Positions 18,060 to 27,257 of a DNA stretch of 64,000 bases are shown piece after piece; the stretch's first letter is position 1, and the number at the start of each line of letters is the position of its first letter. The notes under the pieces are model-generated. The model ran no database searches, was not told where the DNA came from, and worked only from the letters and a program-made list of their open reading frames with translations. Position numbers and translations under genes: made by a program. Source of the DNA: Lachnospiraceae bacterium AM93-12TA (GTDB lineage: Bacteria; Bacillota; Clostridia; Lachnospirales; Lachnospiraceae); contig JAQERH010000004.1 of assembly GCA_027698105.1 (NCBI GenBank), positions 1 to 64,000 on the forward strand, given 5' to 3'.

Positions 18060-18836
18060 TCACCTCCATCTGCTCTTGGCACCAATCTGTAATTCTGTCA
18101 GCGTGGCATTGCTTACTTCCACGGTGACCGTGTTATCTCCGACAGCCAGTGTCGGAAAGTTCAACTCCTGCAAATATGGCAGACCGTTACGGAGCGTTTC
18201 TCCGTTTTCATCCACCACATAGGCGGTCATTTTATCAGTATCCACAACAAGGGTTTCTCCCTCGGAAAGCGTAGCGTTTACGATTTTCAGTTCCGAGCCG
18301 TTTGTGGTAATGCTGATATAATTGCTTGCCCCTGCAGTAAGCACACCCTCAATGCGATACACAGGCAGTGACTCAATGTTTCCAATAGTTCTTGTAATAG
18401 TGTGAACTCCTTCTTCCACAATGGAGAAAGTTTCATCTGTAATGGCATATCCGAACGGGTCAGGGCAGAAAAACTTCAATTCAAAACTGCCCGCCGAGCG
18501 GATGAGCCTTTCGCAGTCCACCGAATCATTCAGACGCACCATAAAATATCTATCCGGCACATCATCAAGCACAAGCTGACGCAATCCCTGCACAGGGTCA
18601 AGCCATGCAGCCACATCATCCAAGGCAGATACCAACGCCGTAAAGCTGTGTTTCGGATAGACATTGCACTGCACCTTTATTTCACGGTAATCGAAGTCTG
18701 CACCAAAATCTGCCACACCGTATTTACCAGGCACGGTGGTGGTAAAGTTTCGAAGTTTACCACACACCTGCCAGGAAGTCAGACGGGCTTTGATGCCCAT
18801 GCTTGCCGATGTAATATCGTTAAAAATAAACCCCAT
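18060..18836 (-). CDS. Distal tail protein (Dit)
   Basis: 258 aa. It follows the siphophage Dit pattern: an N-terminal ring-forming domain (MGFIFNDITSASMGIKARLT), the central DVPDRYFMVRLND segment and a C-terminal galectin-like beta domain. Dit forms the hexameric hub joining tail tube to tip. It lies between the tape measure and Tal genes, the canonical place. Confidence 0.88.
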   Translation of the reverse strand: MGFIFNDITSASMGIKARLTSWQVCGKLRNFTTTVPGKYGVADFGADFDYREIKVQCNVYPKHSFTALVSALDDVAAWLDPVQGLRQLVLDDVPDRYFMVRLNDSVDCERLIRSAGSFELKFFCPDPFGYAITDETFSIVEEGVHTITRTIGNIESLPVYRIEGVLTAGASNYISITTNGSELKIVNATLSEGETLVVDTDKMTAYVVDENGETLRNGLPYLQELNFPTLAVGDNTVTVEVSNATLTELQIGAKSRWR

Positions 18837-18852
18837 AGGTCAAAACCCTCCT

Positions 18853-21408
18853 TTATGCTGTAGTAAAATGTCCCTGCGCACGGGAACCACTCTGAATCAA
18901 GTTATAAAGTTCCTGGGAAATCTTACGGATGTCCTCTTCGCTTCGGACAATCATCTGCTGAATGGTAATCAGCGCACCGTAACCCGTTCCCATACCGGAA
19001 GCGGTGTCATTTCGATTGACCGTACCATTTACATTGAAATCTGTAGGCAGTGCCGTGGTCATATCATCCGCAAGGCTCTGCATCACATCATTGATGTCTG
19101 CACTCATATTTTCAGCGGCTGCAACTGCATCCTTACCACTGGTATTGATAGCACCTGCCAAGCCTTCCACCAACATCTCACCAATCCATGCCATCTCATC
19201 CGAAGGCGAATGGATACCGAAGAAATCACAGATACCGTCCCAGATAGAGGAAATCCAACCGGACACCTTATTCCAGAGCCAAGACGCAAGGGACTGGATG
19301 CCCTGCCACAAGCCTTTGACAAGGTTGACGCCGACCTGCGCCATTTGGGAGACGCCTTTACTCAAGGCATTCACAATGCCCGTGATAATCTGTGGCACAG
19401 CCTTCACGATTGTTGCAATAATGGTCGGCAGATTCTTAATCAGTGAAGTCAGCAAACTGATACCCGCCTGTACAATCTGAGGAATATTGTTGATAACCGC
19501 ATTGACGATGCCGGAGATGATTTCCGGAATGGCTGCCACAATGGTTGTGATGATTTCAGGCAGTGCCTCAATCAGTGCTACCAACAGGTCAATGCCTGCC
19601 TGGATAATCTGTGGAATCGAACCAAGCACCGCCGTGATAATGCCATCAATAATCTGCGGGATAGCCTCCACGATTGCCACGATGATTTCCGGCAATGCAG
19701 AAACCAACGAAGTCAGAAGCTGAATACCTACGTCTATGATTTGAGGAATTGCACCAATCACAAAGTCCACAATGGCAAGTATGATGGACGGCAGTGCCTC
19801 AATCAGCACAGGAATGGCATCAAGCAGACCTTGAGCAAGACCCATGATAAGTTGAAGTGCTGCATCCAAAATCATCGGCAGACTGTCAATCAAACTCTGC
19901 ACGATGGTAATGACTGCCTGCACCGCTGTGGGAATAAGTGTAGGGAGTGCCTCGCCGATACCCTGCACCAAGGACATCACTATCTGAATAGCTGCATCAA
20001 TCAGTAGAGGCAGATTTTCAATCAGCGTATTTACGATGGTCATCAGTGCATCGATTACCACGGGGATAAGTTTCGGCAGCATGGTAAGTATGGTGTTAAG
20101 CACCTGCGAAAACAGGTCAACTACCGTATCCAAAAGTGTCGGAAGAAGTTCTCCCACAGTTGCTAACAGTGCATTCAGTGCCGTTGGCAGTGCCGAGATG
20201 ATATTCTCAATGACAGGGGTAATATTGGTCAGCACATCCTGGAACGCATCCACCACATTGTTGCAGAGCATTTCAATGTCTGCATCTGCATTACCGAAAC
20301 CTACGATAAGGTTATCGATGGCAGCCTTCATGGAGTTCAAAGAACCCTCAATGGTGTGTTCCGCCTCTGCTGCCGTTGCACCCGCCACACCCATGCTATC
20401 TTGAATCACATGGATGGCAGAAACCACATCGGCATAGGAACTGATATCATACTCAATACCGGAAATCGCCTGTGCATCGGCAAGCAGACGTTCCATTTCA
20501 GTCTTGGTGCCGCCGTAACCGAGTTTCAAGTTGTCCAGCATTGTATAGTTCTGCTTGGCAAATCCCTGGTATGCGTTCTGGATGAGTCCGATATCCGTAC
20601 CCATCTTATTGGCGTTATCCGCCATATCCGTAATGGCCATATCCGCATACTTTACTGCCGCCTCGGTATCTCCTCCGAGGGAAGAAATAAGGGAGGCAGA
20701 AAAAGATGTGACCGTGGACATATAGTCGTTTGCCGACATACCCGCCGTCTTATAGGCGTTGTTTGCATATTCCTGCAGTGTAGCAGAGGAATCCCTAAAC
20801 AGCGTATCGACACCGCCGACCAACTGCTCATATTCTGCGTAGGATTCAACTACTGCCTTGCCAAGGGAAACTGCGGCGGCAGCGGCAGCCGTAACCACCG
20901 CTCCCATTGCCACACCGACACCCTTTAAGACAGAACCGAGGCTTTCAAATTTGCCCTTGTTCTTTTCAGCAGAATCTCCGGCATCGTCCAGTTCTTCGCT
21001 CATATCGTCGGCACTGTCAGCAACGTCATCCATTTCACGCTCGGCATCATCAAGCGCCGCATTGTTACGGTCGAGTTCACGCTCCATATCATTGAGCGCC
21101 GCCGTAGCGTTATTAAGCTGAATCTGCCACTGCTGTGTTCTGCGGTCATTTTCTCCGAAGGACTCGGAGGCATTGGCAAGGGCAGAACGAAGGGTTTCGA
21201 TTTTCTGTTTCTGTGCCTCGATTTCCTTATTCAGCACTTGGTTTCTTGCCGTGAGTGCTTCTACGGAACTATCGTTTTTATCAAACTGGGACTGCACGAC
21301 TTTCATTTCCGAGCCGAGAACCTTGAAGGACTGATTGATTTCTGACAGTGCCTTCTTGAATTCTTTCTCGCCCTCAAGACCGATTTTTAAGCCAAAATCA
21401 TCTGCCAC
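18853..21408 (-). CDS. Tape measure protein
   Basis: 851-aa protein that sets tail length and is threaded through the tube. Residues 1-150 form a long coiled coil with many Glu/Lys/Gln, then an Ala-rich segment (VVTAAAAAAVSLG). Residues about 420-700 carry hydrophobic repeats with the pattern IPQII...LL..L...LPEII. At DNA level a 132-nt period (44 codons) is visible at 19342, 19474, 19606 and 19738. Start GTG 21408 is supported by GGAGGTG at 7 nt. It directly follows the frameshifted tail chaperone. No lytic transglycosylase motif is seen. Confidence 0.92.
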   Translation of the reverse strand: MADDFGLKIGLEGEKEFKKALSEINQSFKVLGSEMKVVQSQFDKNDSSVEALTARNQVLNKEIEAQKQKIETLRSALANASESFGENDRRTQQWQIQLNNATAALNDMERELDRNNAALDDAEREMDDVADSADDMSEELDDAGDSAEKNKGKFESLGSVLKGVGVAMGAVVTAAAAAAVSLGKAVVESYAEYEQLVGGVDTLFRDSSATLQEYANNAYKTAGMSANDYMSTVTSFSASLISSLGGDTEAAVKYADMAITDMADNANKMGTDIGLIQNAYQGFAKQNYTMLDNLKLGYGGTKTEMERLLADAQAISGIEYDISSYADVVSAIHVIQDSMGVAGATAAEAEHTIEGSLNSMKAAIDNLIVGFGNADADIEMLCNNVVDAFQDVLTNITPVIENIISALPTALNALLATVGELLPTLLDTVVDLFSQVLNTILTMLPKLIPVVIDALMTIVNTLIENLPLLIDAAIQIVMSLVQGIGEALPTLIPTAVQAVITIVQSLIDSLPMILDAALQLIMGLAQGLLDAIPVLIEALPSIILAIVDFVIGAIPQIIDVGIQLLTSLVSALPEIIVAIVEAIPQIIDGIITAVLGSIPQIIQAGIDLLVALIEALPEIITTIVAAIPEIISGIVNAVINNIPQIVQAGISLLTSLIKNLPTIIATIVKAVPQIITGIVNALSKGVSQMAQVGVNLVKGLWQGIQSLASWLWNKVSGWISSIWDGICDFFGIHSPSDEMAWIGEMLVEGLAGAINTSGKDAVAAAENMSADINDVMQSLADDMTTALPTDFNVNGTVNRNDTASGMGTGYGALITIQQMIVRSEEDIRKISQELYNLIQSGSRAQGHFTTA
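19342..19870 (-). repeat. 132-nt internal tandem repeats in tape measure gene
   Basis: Units begin near 19342, 19474, 19606 and 19738 and encode 44-residue repeats such as IPQIIQAGIDLLVALIEALP. They are divergent enough to be old. Gain or loss of units would change tail length. Confidence 0.7.
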
Positions 21409-21426
21409 TTCAAACCACCTCCTTCA

Positions 21427-21998
21427 TCAGATTCCGGCAGGAATAATGTCATCAATGAAATATTCCCTCGCAGGCTTCGCAAGCCCGTTATACTGTTTAT
21501 GGCACTCCCATAAATCCAGGAGCAGACCAAACGGCATCAGCCACACCTCATCCTGTGTCAGATGAAGATGTGCGATGCCGTAATATAAAAGTCGAGTAAA
21601 TAACTCATCGTCACTTACTCGACCTCCACGTTTTTTGAGTCAGCCTCGCTGACCACATTTCGCTTGGTGCCCTTATACAAAGCCTCGGTAATGGCAGATT
21701 TGTAATCAGCCAGATCCAAAGGTGTGGTCAAAAGTTCCACCATCTCCTCTGTAAGGACATCCTTCTTGTTTTCCTTGTTCTTCAGATTGTGGACAAGGAT
21801 GGACTGATTGGCAAGCAGGGTAATCAGCCACACGATTTCGCCGATAGCCATCTCGAAGTTTTCGGACTTCATCAGCTTATCGCCAAGGTTCTCAAGACCG
21901 CCGTAGCGTCCTGCGATTTCCTTTGTTGCCTTGGTAGTGAGGAGCAAAGTATACTCGTCACCGCCGATATTGATAATTGCAGAGCGTTCTTTATCCAT
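21427..21998 (-). CDS. Tail assembly chaperone GT (-1 frameshift product)
   Basis: Fusion product of the tail chaperone gene with a downstream -1 frame. A -1 slip at A AAA AAC (21636-21630, codons 122-123) joins 123 residues of the G part to 67 more residues encoded by 21630-21427, giving about 190 aa. The extension reads RGGRVSDDELFTRLLYYG and ends DDIIPAGI, just before the tape measure ribosome site. It has no start codon of its own with a ribosome site, so it can only be made by frameshifting. G/GT pairs that load the tape measure protein are standard in siphophages. Confidence 0.85.
21591..21636 (-). promoter_or_regulatory. Programmed -1 frameshift signal
   Basis: Slippery heptamer A AAA AAC in frame at 21636-21630, a 6-nt spacer GTGGAG, then a perfect 9-bp stem (GTCGAGTAA at 21623-21615 with TTACTCGAC at 21599-21591) around a 15-nt loop. 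The zero-frame stop codon lies within the 5' stem arm. All parts and distances match the classical -1 signal. Confidence 0.9.
21615..21998 (-). CDS. Tail assembly chaperone G
   Basis: 127 aa, a small acidic helical protein (MDKERSAIINIGGDEYTLLL) lying between the major tail protein and tape measure genes, where siphophage chaperone G is found. It binds the tape measure protein during tail assembly. It ends SKNVEVE; a fraction of ribosomes would shift at the Lys-Asn codons to make the longer GT form. Confidence 0.82.
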   Translation of the reverse strand: MDKERSAIINIGGDEYTLLLTTKATKEIAGRYGGLENLGDKLMKSENFEMAIGEIVWLITLLANQSILVHNLKNKENKKDVLTEEMVELLTTPLDLADYKSAITEALYKGTKRNVVSEADSKNVEVE

Positions 21999-22012
21999 GT
22001 GTCAAATCCTCC

Positions 22013-22609
22013 TTATTCCGCGGCCTCGGTAGCATAGGAAGGCTCATATACTTCCTGATACCAGTTTGTGATGATATCTGCTGCAACAGCAGAATCGCCC
22101 TCGGTAACCTCTGCCTTCCAAGGATGCTTGTTCTGACCGTCCACTTTGTTACGGCGCAGAATCGTACCCTCGATTGTAGGTGTACTGAAAGTGATGCTGT
22201 CACCCTTGGTAGCAAGGTTCGTAGCAGGGATGCCGAACTTCACACGGTAGAGCCAGTAATACTTATATTTGCCGTTGGATTTCTTTGCGCGGAAACCAAC
22301 AGCCACAGGCTCGCCGCCATCTTCACTTGTAGACACCACTACACCGTTGGCATCGATGGTCGCACCCGTAAGGTCGGATGCCACAGAAGCACCGATGTCA
22401 TCCACACCAAGGGAAAGGGTGCCGGACTTGAATTCCTTGACGATTTCCGATGCACCGTCATCTGCATAAAGGGTTGCCTCGGCAAGTTCTACCGAGAGGT
22501 CGGCGTTCATAGCCTTTGCCAACTTCACCGGAGTGCCGTAGGTTTCATCCCCGGCATCATCTTCGGTGATTTTGGCATAATACAGTTTGTCAAGACCGAT
22601 AGTAGCCAT
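22013..22609 (-). CDS. Major tail protein
   Basis: 198-aa tail tube protein of the phi13-like major tail protein family. MATIGLDKLYYAKITED is the typical N-terminus, and the beta-rich body contains GFRAKKSNGKYKYYWLYRVK followed by FGIPA. It polymerises into the tail tube. It is the first gene of the tail block, after the tail terminator and before G. Confidence 0.88.
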   Translation of the reverse strand: MATIGLDKLYYAKITEDDAGDETYGTPVKLAKAMNADLSVELAEATLYADDGASEIVKEFKSGTLSLGVDDIGASVASDLTGATIDANGVVVSTSEDGGEPVAVGFRAKKSNGKYKYYWLYRVKFGIPATNLATKGDSITFSTPTIEGTILRRNKVDGQNKHPWKAEVTEGDSAVAADIITNWYQEVYEPSYATEAAE

Positions 22610-22612
22610 TGT

Positions 22613-22954
22613 TTATTCCTCCATTTCATAGTGTTTCGCCACATCCACGTTGTAATGGAAGTAGCCTGTTTCGGTTTCATAACCGATGTATCTGCGGTCG
22701 GTTATGGTAAAATCCGCACCAAGCAAAGCACGGACGATTGCATTTTTGTCTTTGGTGTAGCTGCCTTTGGCATACAGGGAAATTCGTGCCTCCTGGACAT
22801 CATATTCGGGAGTATTGTCGGCATGAAGTTCGAAGCTGTCCGCCATAGGAACTACCACGATATATTTATCCGGAGCCTCGTCCTTAAAGACACCCGTTTC
22901 AAGCGGAATGCCTAACGGCTCCAGGGTTGCATTGATATCTGACAGTACACTCAC
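22613..22954 (-). CDS. Tail completion / terminator protein
   Basis: 113 aa. Position between the HK97 gp10-like and major tail protein genes and its mixed alpha-beta make-up (IRD-like ending YHYNVD-type strand) fit the siphophage tail terminator that caps the tube for joining to the head. Start GTG 22954 overlaps the preceding stop (GTGA) and has GGAGG upstream. Assignment rests mainly on gene order. Confidence 0.6.
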   Translation of the reverse strand: MSVLSDINATLEPLGIPLETGVFKDEAPDKYIVVVPMADSFELHADNTPEYDVQEARISLYAKGSYTKDKNAIVRALLGADFTITDRRYIGYETETGYFHYNVDVAKHYEMEE

Positions 22955-23382
22955 AGCTTTCTGACCTCCTCCTCGAATTTATTCTGCATGGCACTGATAC
23001 AGGCAGCACGGGATGCTGTTTTCGCAGGTTTCATAAAAGGTTTGGCAGGCTGACCGTGTTTGCCGTATTCGATGATGTTCGCCAGTTTTGCATTGCTGAT
23101 ACCGTCACTGCGGGGTTCGGCAAAACCGACTTTGATGTTGTGGTTGCCGTTCCTGTCCATCTTTACGGCAGACAATCCAAGTGCGCCCTCCAACTCTCCC
23201 GTGGAACGGGATTCATATTTTGTGCCGCTGCCTACCACAGAAGAAAGATTGCTCTGTGCCTTGGCAAGGACAATCTCGCCTCCGGCTTCCAGTACCTTTT
23301 CGGCAACGGGGTCAAAGTCTGAGCCAAGCCTGGAGATACGCTCCAGAAAGTCCTCCGGCATTTTGATATCCACTTTAGCCAC
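22951..23382 (-). CDS. HK97 gp10-like head-tail protein
   Basis: Small neck protein of the HK97 gp10 family. It has a basic C-terminus (KPFMKPAKTASRAACISAMQ) with the family signature YGKHGQPAKPF. I choose GTG 23382 (VAKVDIKMPEDF), which overlaps the preceding stop codon; an in-frame ATG at 23406 lies inside the previous gene. It probably acts as a tail completion adaptor. Confidence 0.75.
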   Translation of the reverse strand: MAKVDIKMPEDFLERISRLGSDFDPVAEKVLEAGGEIVLAKAQSNLSSVVGSGTKYESRSTGELEGALGLSAVKMDRNGNHNIKVGFAEPRSDGISNAKLANIIEYGKHGQPAKPFMKPAKTASRAACISAMQNKFEEEVRKL

Positions 23383-23710
23383 TGGTCGCCACCGCCTTTT
23401 TCGCAAGCACCTCCGTATACATTCTGCGCCCCTTTACATCCTCCACGGACGTAATTTCAAAGCGTCCGTCCTCACAGACCAAAATGTGGTCAGTGGTAAT
23501 CTCAAGACCGGGAATGACACGGAGGCGGAACAGGTCGGTTGCCTCGGAGAATGCAGCAAGATTTGCCCACCTTTCACTTCCGTGGCGTCCTTCTCTGTAC
23601 ACACGGACAGATGCGAGGATTTCATCCGCCGTAGCAGAAAAACCCTCACTGTCCTTTACCTTTTTTGTAATAACAATGTCAGCAAAACCGTTCATTTTTC
23701 CAAAACTCAT
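23375..23710 (-). CDS. Head closure / head-tail adaptor protein
   Basis: 111 aa from ATG 23710 (MSFGKMNGFADIV), supported by AAGGTG just upstream; an earlier in-frame start would overlap the connector gene by more than 100 nt. The pattern VRVYREGRHGSERWANLAAF and DGRFEITSVEDVKGRRMYTE matches the SPP1 gp16-type head closure family. It would seal the portal channel after DNA packaging. Confidence 0.78.
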   Translation of the reverse strand: MSFGKMNGFADIVITKKVKDSEGFSATADEILASVRVYREGRHGSERWANLAAFSEATDLFRLRVIPGLEITTDHILVCEDGRFEITSVEDVKGRRMYTEVLAKKAVATSG

Positions 23711-23711
23711 A

Positions 23712-24023
23712 TCACACCTTCCAATCTCGGTCGAGCCTGAGAAGAAGGTTGACCGTATTCCATACCTGCTGACCTGCCTGCACATTGTCGGCGAAGAATC
23801 CGCCCGTAGAACCGTCTCTTGACTCATAGAAATGTGATGCCAACATAATCACGGCTTGTTCCGTGGTTGCAGGCATCGCATTTTCCGTATAATATCCCGC
23901 CGCAATGTGCTGATAACTTTCCGCATAGGAAACGGCGGCAGTGATGAACCTTTCAATCAGTCCATCATCCACCGAATGCTCCAGTATCAGATTTTCCTTA
24001 ACCTTCGTCAGAAGTTCGCTCAT
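23712..24023 (-). CDS. Head-tail connector (gp6-like)
   Basis: 103 aa from ATG 24023 (MSELLTKVKENL), with GGAGG at suitable spacing; a GTG 9 nt earlier sits within the ribosome site. An all-helical protein with EQAVIMLASHFYESRDG, the hallmark of the phage gp6-like / YqbG connector family. It forms a ring below the portal. Confidence 0.82.
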   Translation of the reverse strand: MSELLTKVKENLILEHSVDDGLIERFITAAVSYAESYQHIAAGYYTENAMPATTEQAVIMLASHFYESRDGSTGGFFADNVQAGQQVWNTVNLLLRLDRDWKV

Positions 24024-24040
24024 CACTGCCACCTCCCATC

Positions 24041-25243
24041 TTAGGCAGTAGCCATAGTGAGCAGTTTTACTGCTTCAGGCAGTACCAACTTACCGTCCAC
24101 ACGCTCCTTGGCAACAAAGCCGACCATACCGTTTCCGGCGAAGAGTTCCTTGAGTTCCGCAAAGGAGCGGGTACCACGGTCACCGATGTTGTAGTAGCTG
24201 TAGTCACCGAAGGCAATGGCAGGCATACCCGCAGTGATAACAGGGAAATAAGGAGAAGTATGCACCTCATAACCCAACAGTCTGCCAGGCTCTCCTGCCT
24301 GAACGGAATCCTGCCAGAGGTAACGGCCGTTCTTGTCAGTCAGCTTACGGATGGCAGCCAAAGTCTGGTCATTGCAGATGAACTTGGCATTCTTGCGGTA
24401 AGGACGCTTAAGGGAGTACACAAGGTCGATGAGTTCATCGGCAGTGATATCCGTTGCAGATGCAGCAGTCACACCGATTTCCGCACCGCCTTCAGATGCA
24501 AGCAGACCCAAAGGCTGACCCACGCCGGTACCGTTGAGGAAGGCATCCTCTTCCGCATTGGCGAGTGCCTTTGCAAACTGGCGGAGAATGTACTTCTCAA
24601 GACCGAATGCATTGTCATACAGAAGTTCCTCAGTCACCTTAACGGCGACATGAAGCTTGTGAGCATCCAAGTTAATCTGGGCGAACTTCGCATCACCCCA
24701 GGTAAGTTCCTCGCCTTCGTCAATCCACGCTGCCGCAGGCTTAGTGGCAGCGATGTTAATTTTACGCTCACCACTGGTAGTGATAGTGTGACCCAGTTTA
24801 CGGAAAATGTTCTCTTCCTCCAAAGCCTCAATCAAACGAGTGTCATACTCTTCCGGTACAAGGTAACCGCCGTCGGCATCCACGCCCTCCTGGAGAACAT
24901 TGGACACGTTACGGAAGTTGGTACGGAGAGCCTTGAGCATACCGTCCTTATACGCATCAGAAGCACGTCCGGTCTTTGCCTTCTGACCGTCCATAGCCTT
25001 GCCGTTCATAGGCTTTTCAGTGATGGGAGCAGAGGTAGGTTTGGAAAGCTGTGCATCCATAGCTGCCATCGCCTCCATACGCTCAATTTCAGCACCGAAG
25101 TCCTGAACCTTCTTCTCCATCTGTGCATAGGTCTTTTCATCCTCATCGGAAAGCAGACCGTCCTTGTCGCGCTTGGTTTCCACAAATGCCTTTGCAGCCT
25201 CCCAAGCCTGGTTACGCTTTTCGCGCAGTTCATTGATAGTCAT
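24041..25243 (-). CDS. Major capsid protein, HK97 fold
   Basis: 400 aa. The N-terminal 110 residues form a charged coiled coil, the scaffolding delta domain that the prohead protease removes. The mature shell protein begins near the residues before SNVLQEGVDADGGYLVPEEY. The HK97 signatures AKFICNDQTLAAIRKL and the P-domain WQDSVQAGEPGRLLGYEV are present. It follows the protease gene directly, with GGAGG 5' of ATG 25243. Confidence 0.94.
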   Translation of the reverse strand: MTINELREKRNQAWEAAKAFVETKRDKDGLLSDEDEKTYAQMEKKVQDFGAEIERMEAMAAMDAQLSKPTSAPITEKPMNGKAMDGQKAKTGRASDAYKDGMLKALRTNFRNVSNVLQEGVDADGGYLVPEEYDTRLIEALEEENIFRKLGHTITTSGERKINIAATKPAAAWIDEGEELTWGDAKFAQINLDAHKLHVAVKVTEELLYDNAFGLEKYILRQFAKALANAEEDAFLNGTGVGQPLGLLASEGGAEIGVTAASATDITADELIDLVYSLKRPYRKNAKFICNDQTLAAIRKLTDKNGRYLWQDSVQAGEPGRLLGYEVHTSPYFPVITAGMPAIAFGDYSYYNIGDRGTRSFAELKELFAGNGMVGFVAKERVDGKLVLPEAVKLLTMATA

Positions 25244-25249
25244 AATAAA

Positions 25250-25978
25250 TTACCTCCAATTTTTGATAAGATTTAGCCTGTCCATAAGGTCATCGGCTTT
25301 GGTTTTTCTGGTTGGTTCGGATTTAATTGCACACTTGGCGGCAACCTTATCCATCAGTGAATTGACCACATTTGCTTTGGAATAAAGCATGGATACCTGT
25401 GGCACATCCACTTCGTCCGTGGCAGTCCTTTGCATGATTTCATCAGCAAAGCCAAGTTCCACGGCCTTGTTTGCGTCCATCCATGTTTCCGCATCCATGA
25501 GGTGGGACAGCTTTGTACGGGACAAGCCTGTCTTAATCTCATAGGCATTGATGATGGAATCCTTAACGCTTGCGAGCATATCGATGGCTTTCTGCATTTC
25601 GCCGGAATCACCGAAAGTAACCGTCATCGGATTGTGAATCATCATCATGGATACCGGGGACATCAGCACCTTGGTGCCTGCCATTGCAATCACGGATGCT
25701 GCGGAGGCTGCAATGCCGTCAATCTTGACCGTGACATTGCCCTTGTAATCCATCAGCATATTGTAGATCTGGGCAGCCGCCACGCAGTCGCCGCCGGGCG
25801 AGTTAATCCAAACAGTGATGTCACCGGAACCTGCATTCAGTTCATCCTTAAAAAGCTGTGGCGTGACATCATCATCAAACCAGCTTTCTTCTGCGATTGT
25901 TCCGTTCAGAAATAGTGTCCTCGCCTTCGGCATCGTTTCCGTCTGTGCCTGGTTCTTCCACTTCCAGAACTTCTTCAT
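25250..25978 (-). CDS. ClpP-type prohead protease
   Basis: 242-aa serine protease of the ClpP/Clp-like prohead protease family. Catalytic serine in DGIAASAASVIAMAG, histidine in MMMIHNPMT, and an aspartate region DAETWMDANKAVELG. It matures the capsid by cutting off the delta domain. I start it at ATG 25978 (MKKFWKW), preceded by AGGAGG at 9 nt; a start 48 nt upstream is open but lacks a ribosome site. It overlaps the portal gene end by 104 nt. Confidence 0.92.
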   Translation of the reverse strand: MKKFWKWKNQAQTETMPKARTLFLNGTIAEESWFDDDVTPQLFKDELNAGSGDITVWINSPGGDCVAAAQIYNMLMDYKGNVTVKIDGIAASAASVIAMAGTKVLMSPVSMMMIHNPMTVTFGDSGEMQKAIDMLASVKDSIINAYEIKTGLSRTKLSHLMDAETWMDANKAVELGFADEIMQRTATDEVDVPQVSMLYSKANVVNSLMDKVAAKCAIKSEPTRKTKADDLMDRLNLIKNWR

Positions 25979-27239
25979 CGGGGTTTTCCTCCTTTCCGTC
26001 ATTGTCGGTTGTATTTGCAAAAGCACCCGCGTCTTTCAGAGGGAGCATATTGCCGTTAATAAGGTAAAGGTCGCCGCCTTCTTCCGTAGGAATACGGTCG
26101 AGGTTTTCCAGTTCACGGATATCGTTTGCAGACATCCAACCGTTCTGGCGACCGATGGCGTAACCGTTCATACGGCTTTGGTAATCGCCACGGAGCAGAC
26201 CTTCCAGATTGAACTTCACGAAATAATCCTTCTTTTCCGTATTGGAAAGCAACGCCCTCATAATGGACTGCTCCCAACGGATGACCCACGGGTCCAAGGT
26301 GTATTTCACAAATTCAAGGGATTGCTGCTCTATATTAGAAAAGCTCGACTTCTCAAGGTCGCCCACCATATGGGGAGGAACTCTGAAAATTCGAGCAATT
26401 TCATTGATTTGGAATTTGCGTGTTTCCAAAAACTGTGCCTGTTCCGGTGAAATAGAAATCGGTGTGTACTTCATTCCTTCTTCGAGGACAGCCACCTTAT
26501 TGGAATTGGAACTGCCGCCAAAGGCAGCCTGCCAACTCTCTCTGACCCTCTGAGGGTCTTTGATAGCGCCCGGATGTTCCAGTACACCGCCCGGTGTTGC
26601 ACCGTTGGCGAAGAACTTGGCACCGTACTCCTCACAGGCAATCGCCATGCCGATGGCGTTCTTTGCCATAGCGATGGGACTGTAGCCGACAAGACCGTCA
26701 AACCCAAGACCTGGAATATGAAGCACATCGGAAGGCTGCAGGGTTACTGCAAATTCCATATTTTTAATAGCCTCATCGGGACCACGGTAATAGGTGTAAT
26801 AGAGATGTCCGTTTTCATCCCTGTCCACACTCATCTTGTTTGGCATCAGAGGGTAAAGTGCCACCACCTCGTTTTTACCGTTACGGATAATCTGTGCGTA
26901 GGCATTGCCCCACAAAAGCAGATGGGTCATGAGTGTCTCTCGGAACACGAAAGAACTCATTTCCGGATTCGGCTCATCGTGGAGCAGTCGGTAAAGCGGA
27001 TGGTCGATGGCTTTTTCCTTGCCGCCGTCATCGTTATATTTGTAAAGATGCAAAGGCAAGCCTGCCACTGCTTCTGCAAGGATACGGACACAGGAATACA
27101 CTGCCGTCATCTGCATGGCAGAACGCTCGGTTACTGCCTTGCCGGAAGTTGTGCCGCCCATATAAAAGGTGTAGGCACTGCCCGCCGTTCTGTTTTCGGG
27201 CTTATCTCTCGACTTAAACATTCCCGTAAAAATACCCAT
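25875..27239 (-). CDS. Portal protein, HK97 family
   Basis: 454-aa dodecameric portal through which DNA enters the capsid. Typical segments are MTAVYSCVRILAEAVAGLPL, LLWGNAYAQIIRNGKNEV and FRVPPHMVGDLEKSSFSNIE. The C-terminal 50 residues are very acidic and then basic, and are encoded over the start of the protease gene. AAGGAG precedes ATG 27239. Confidence 0.94.
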   Translation of the reverse strand: MGIFTGMFKSRDKPENRTAGSAYTFYMGGTTSGKAVTERSAMQMTAVYSCVRILAEAVAGLPLHLYKYNDDGGKEKAIDHPLYRLLHDEPNPEMSSFVFRETLMTHLLLWGNAYAQIIRNGKNEVVALYPLMPNKMSVDRDENGHLYYTYYRGPDEAIKNMEFAVTLQPSDVLHIPGLGFDGLVGYSPIAMAKNAIGMAIACEEYGAKFFANGATPGGVLEHPGAIKDPQRVRESWQAAFGGSSNSNKVAVLEEGMKYTPISISPEQAQFLETRKFQINEIARIFRVPPHMVGDLEKSSFSNIEQQSLEFVKYTLDPWVIRWEQSIMRALLSNTEKKDYFVKFNLEGLLRGDYQSRMNGYAIGRQNGWMSANDIRELENLDRIPTEEGGDLYLINGNMLPLKDAGAFANTTDNDGKEENPDEEVLEVEEPGTDGNDAEGEDTISERNNRRRKLV

Positions 27240-27257
27240 ATCAAATCACGCTCCTTC

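Noticed and set aside
24260..25276. Long plus-strand reading frame (338 codons)
   Set aside because: It is antisense to the capsid gene, which has clear family motifs and a ribosome site. The plus-strand product has neither.
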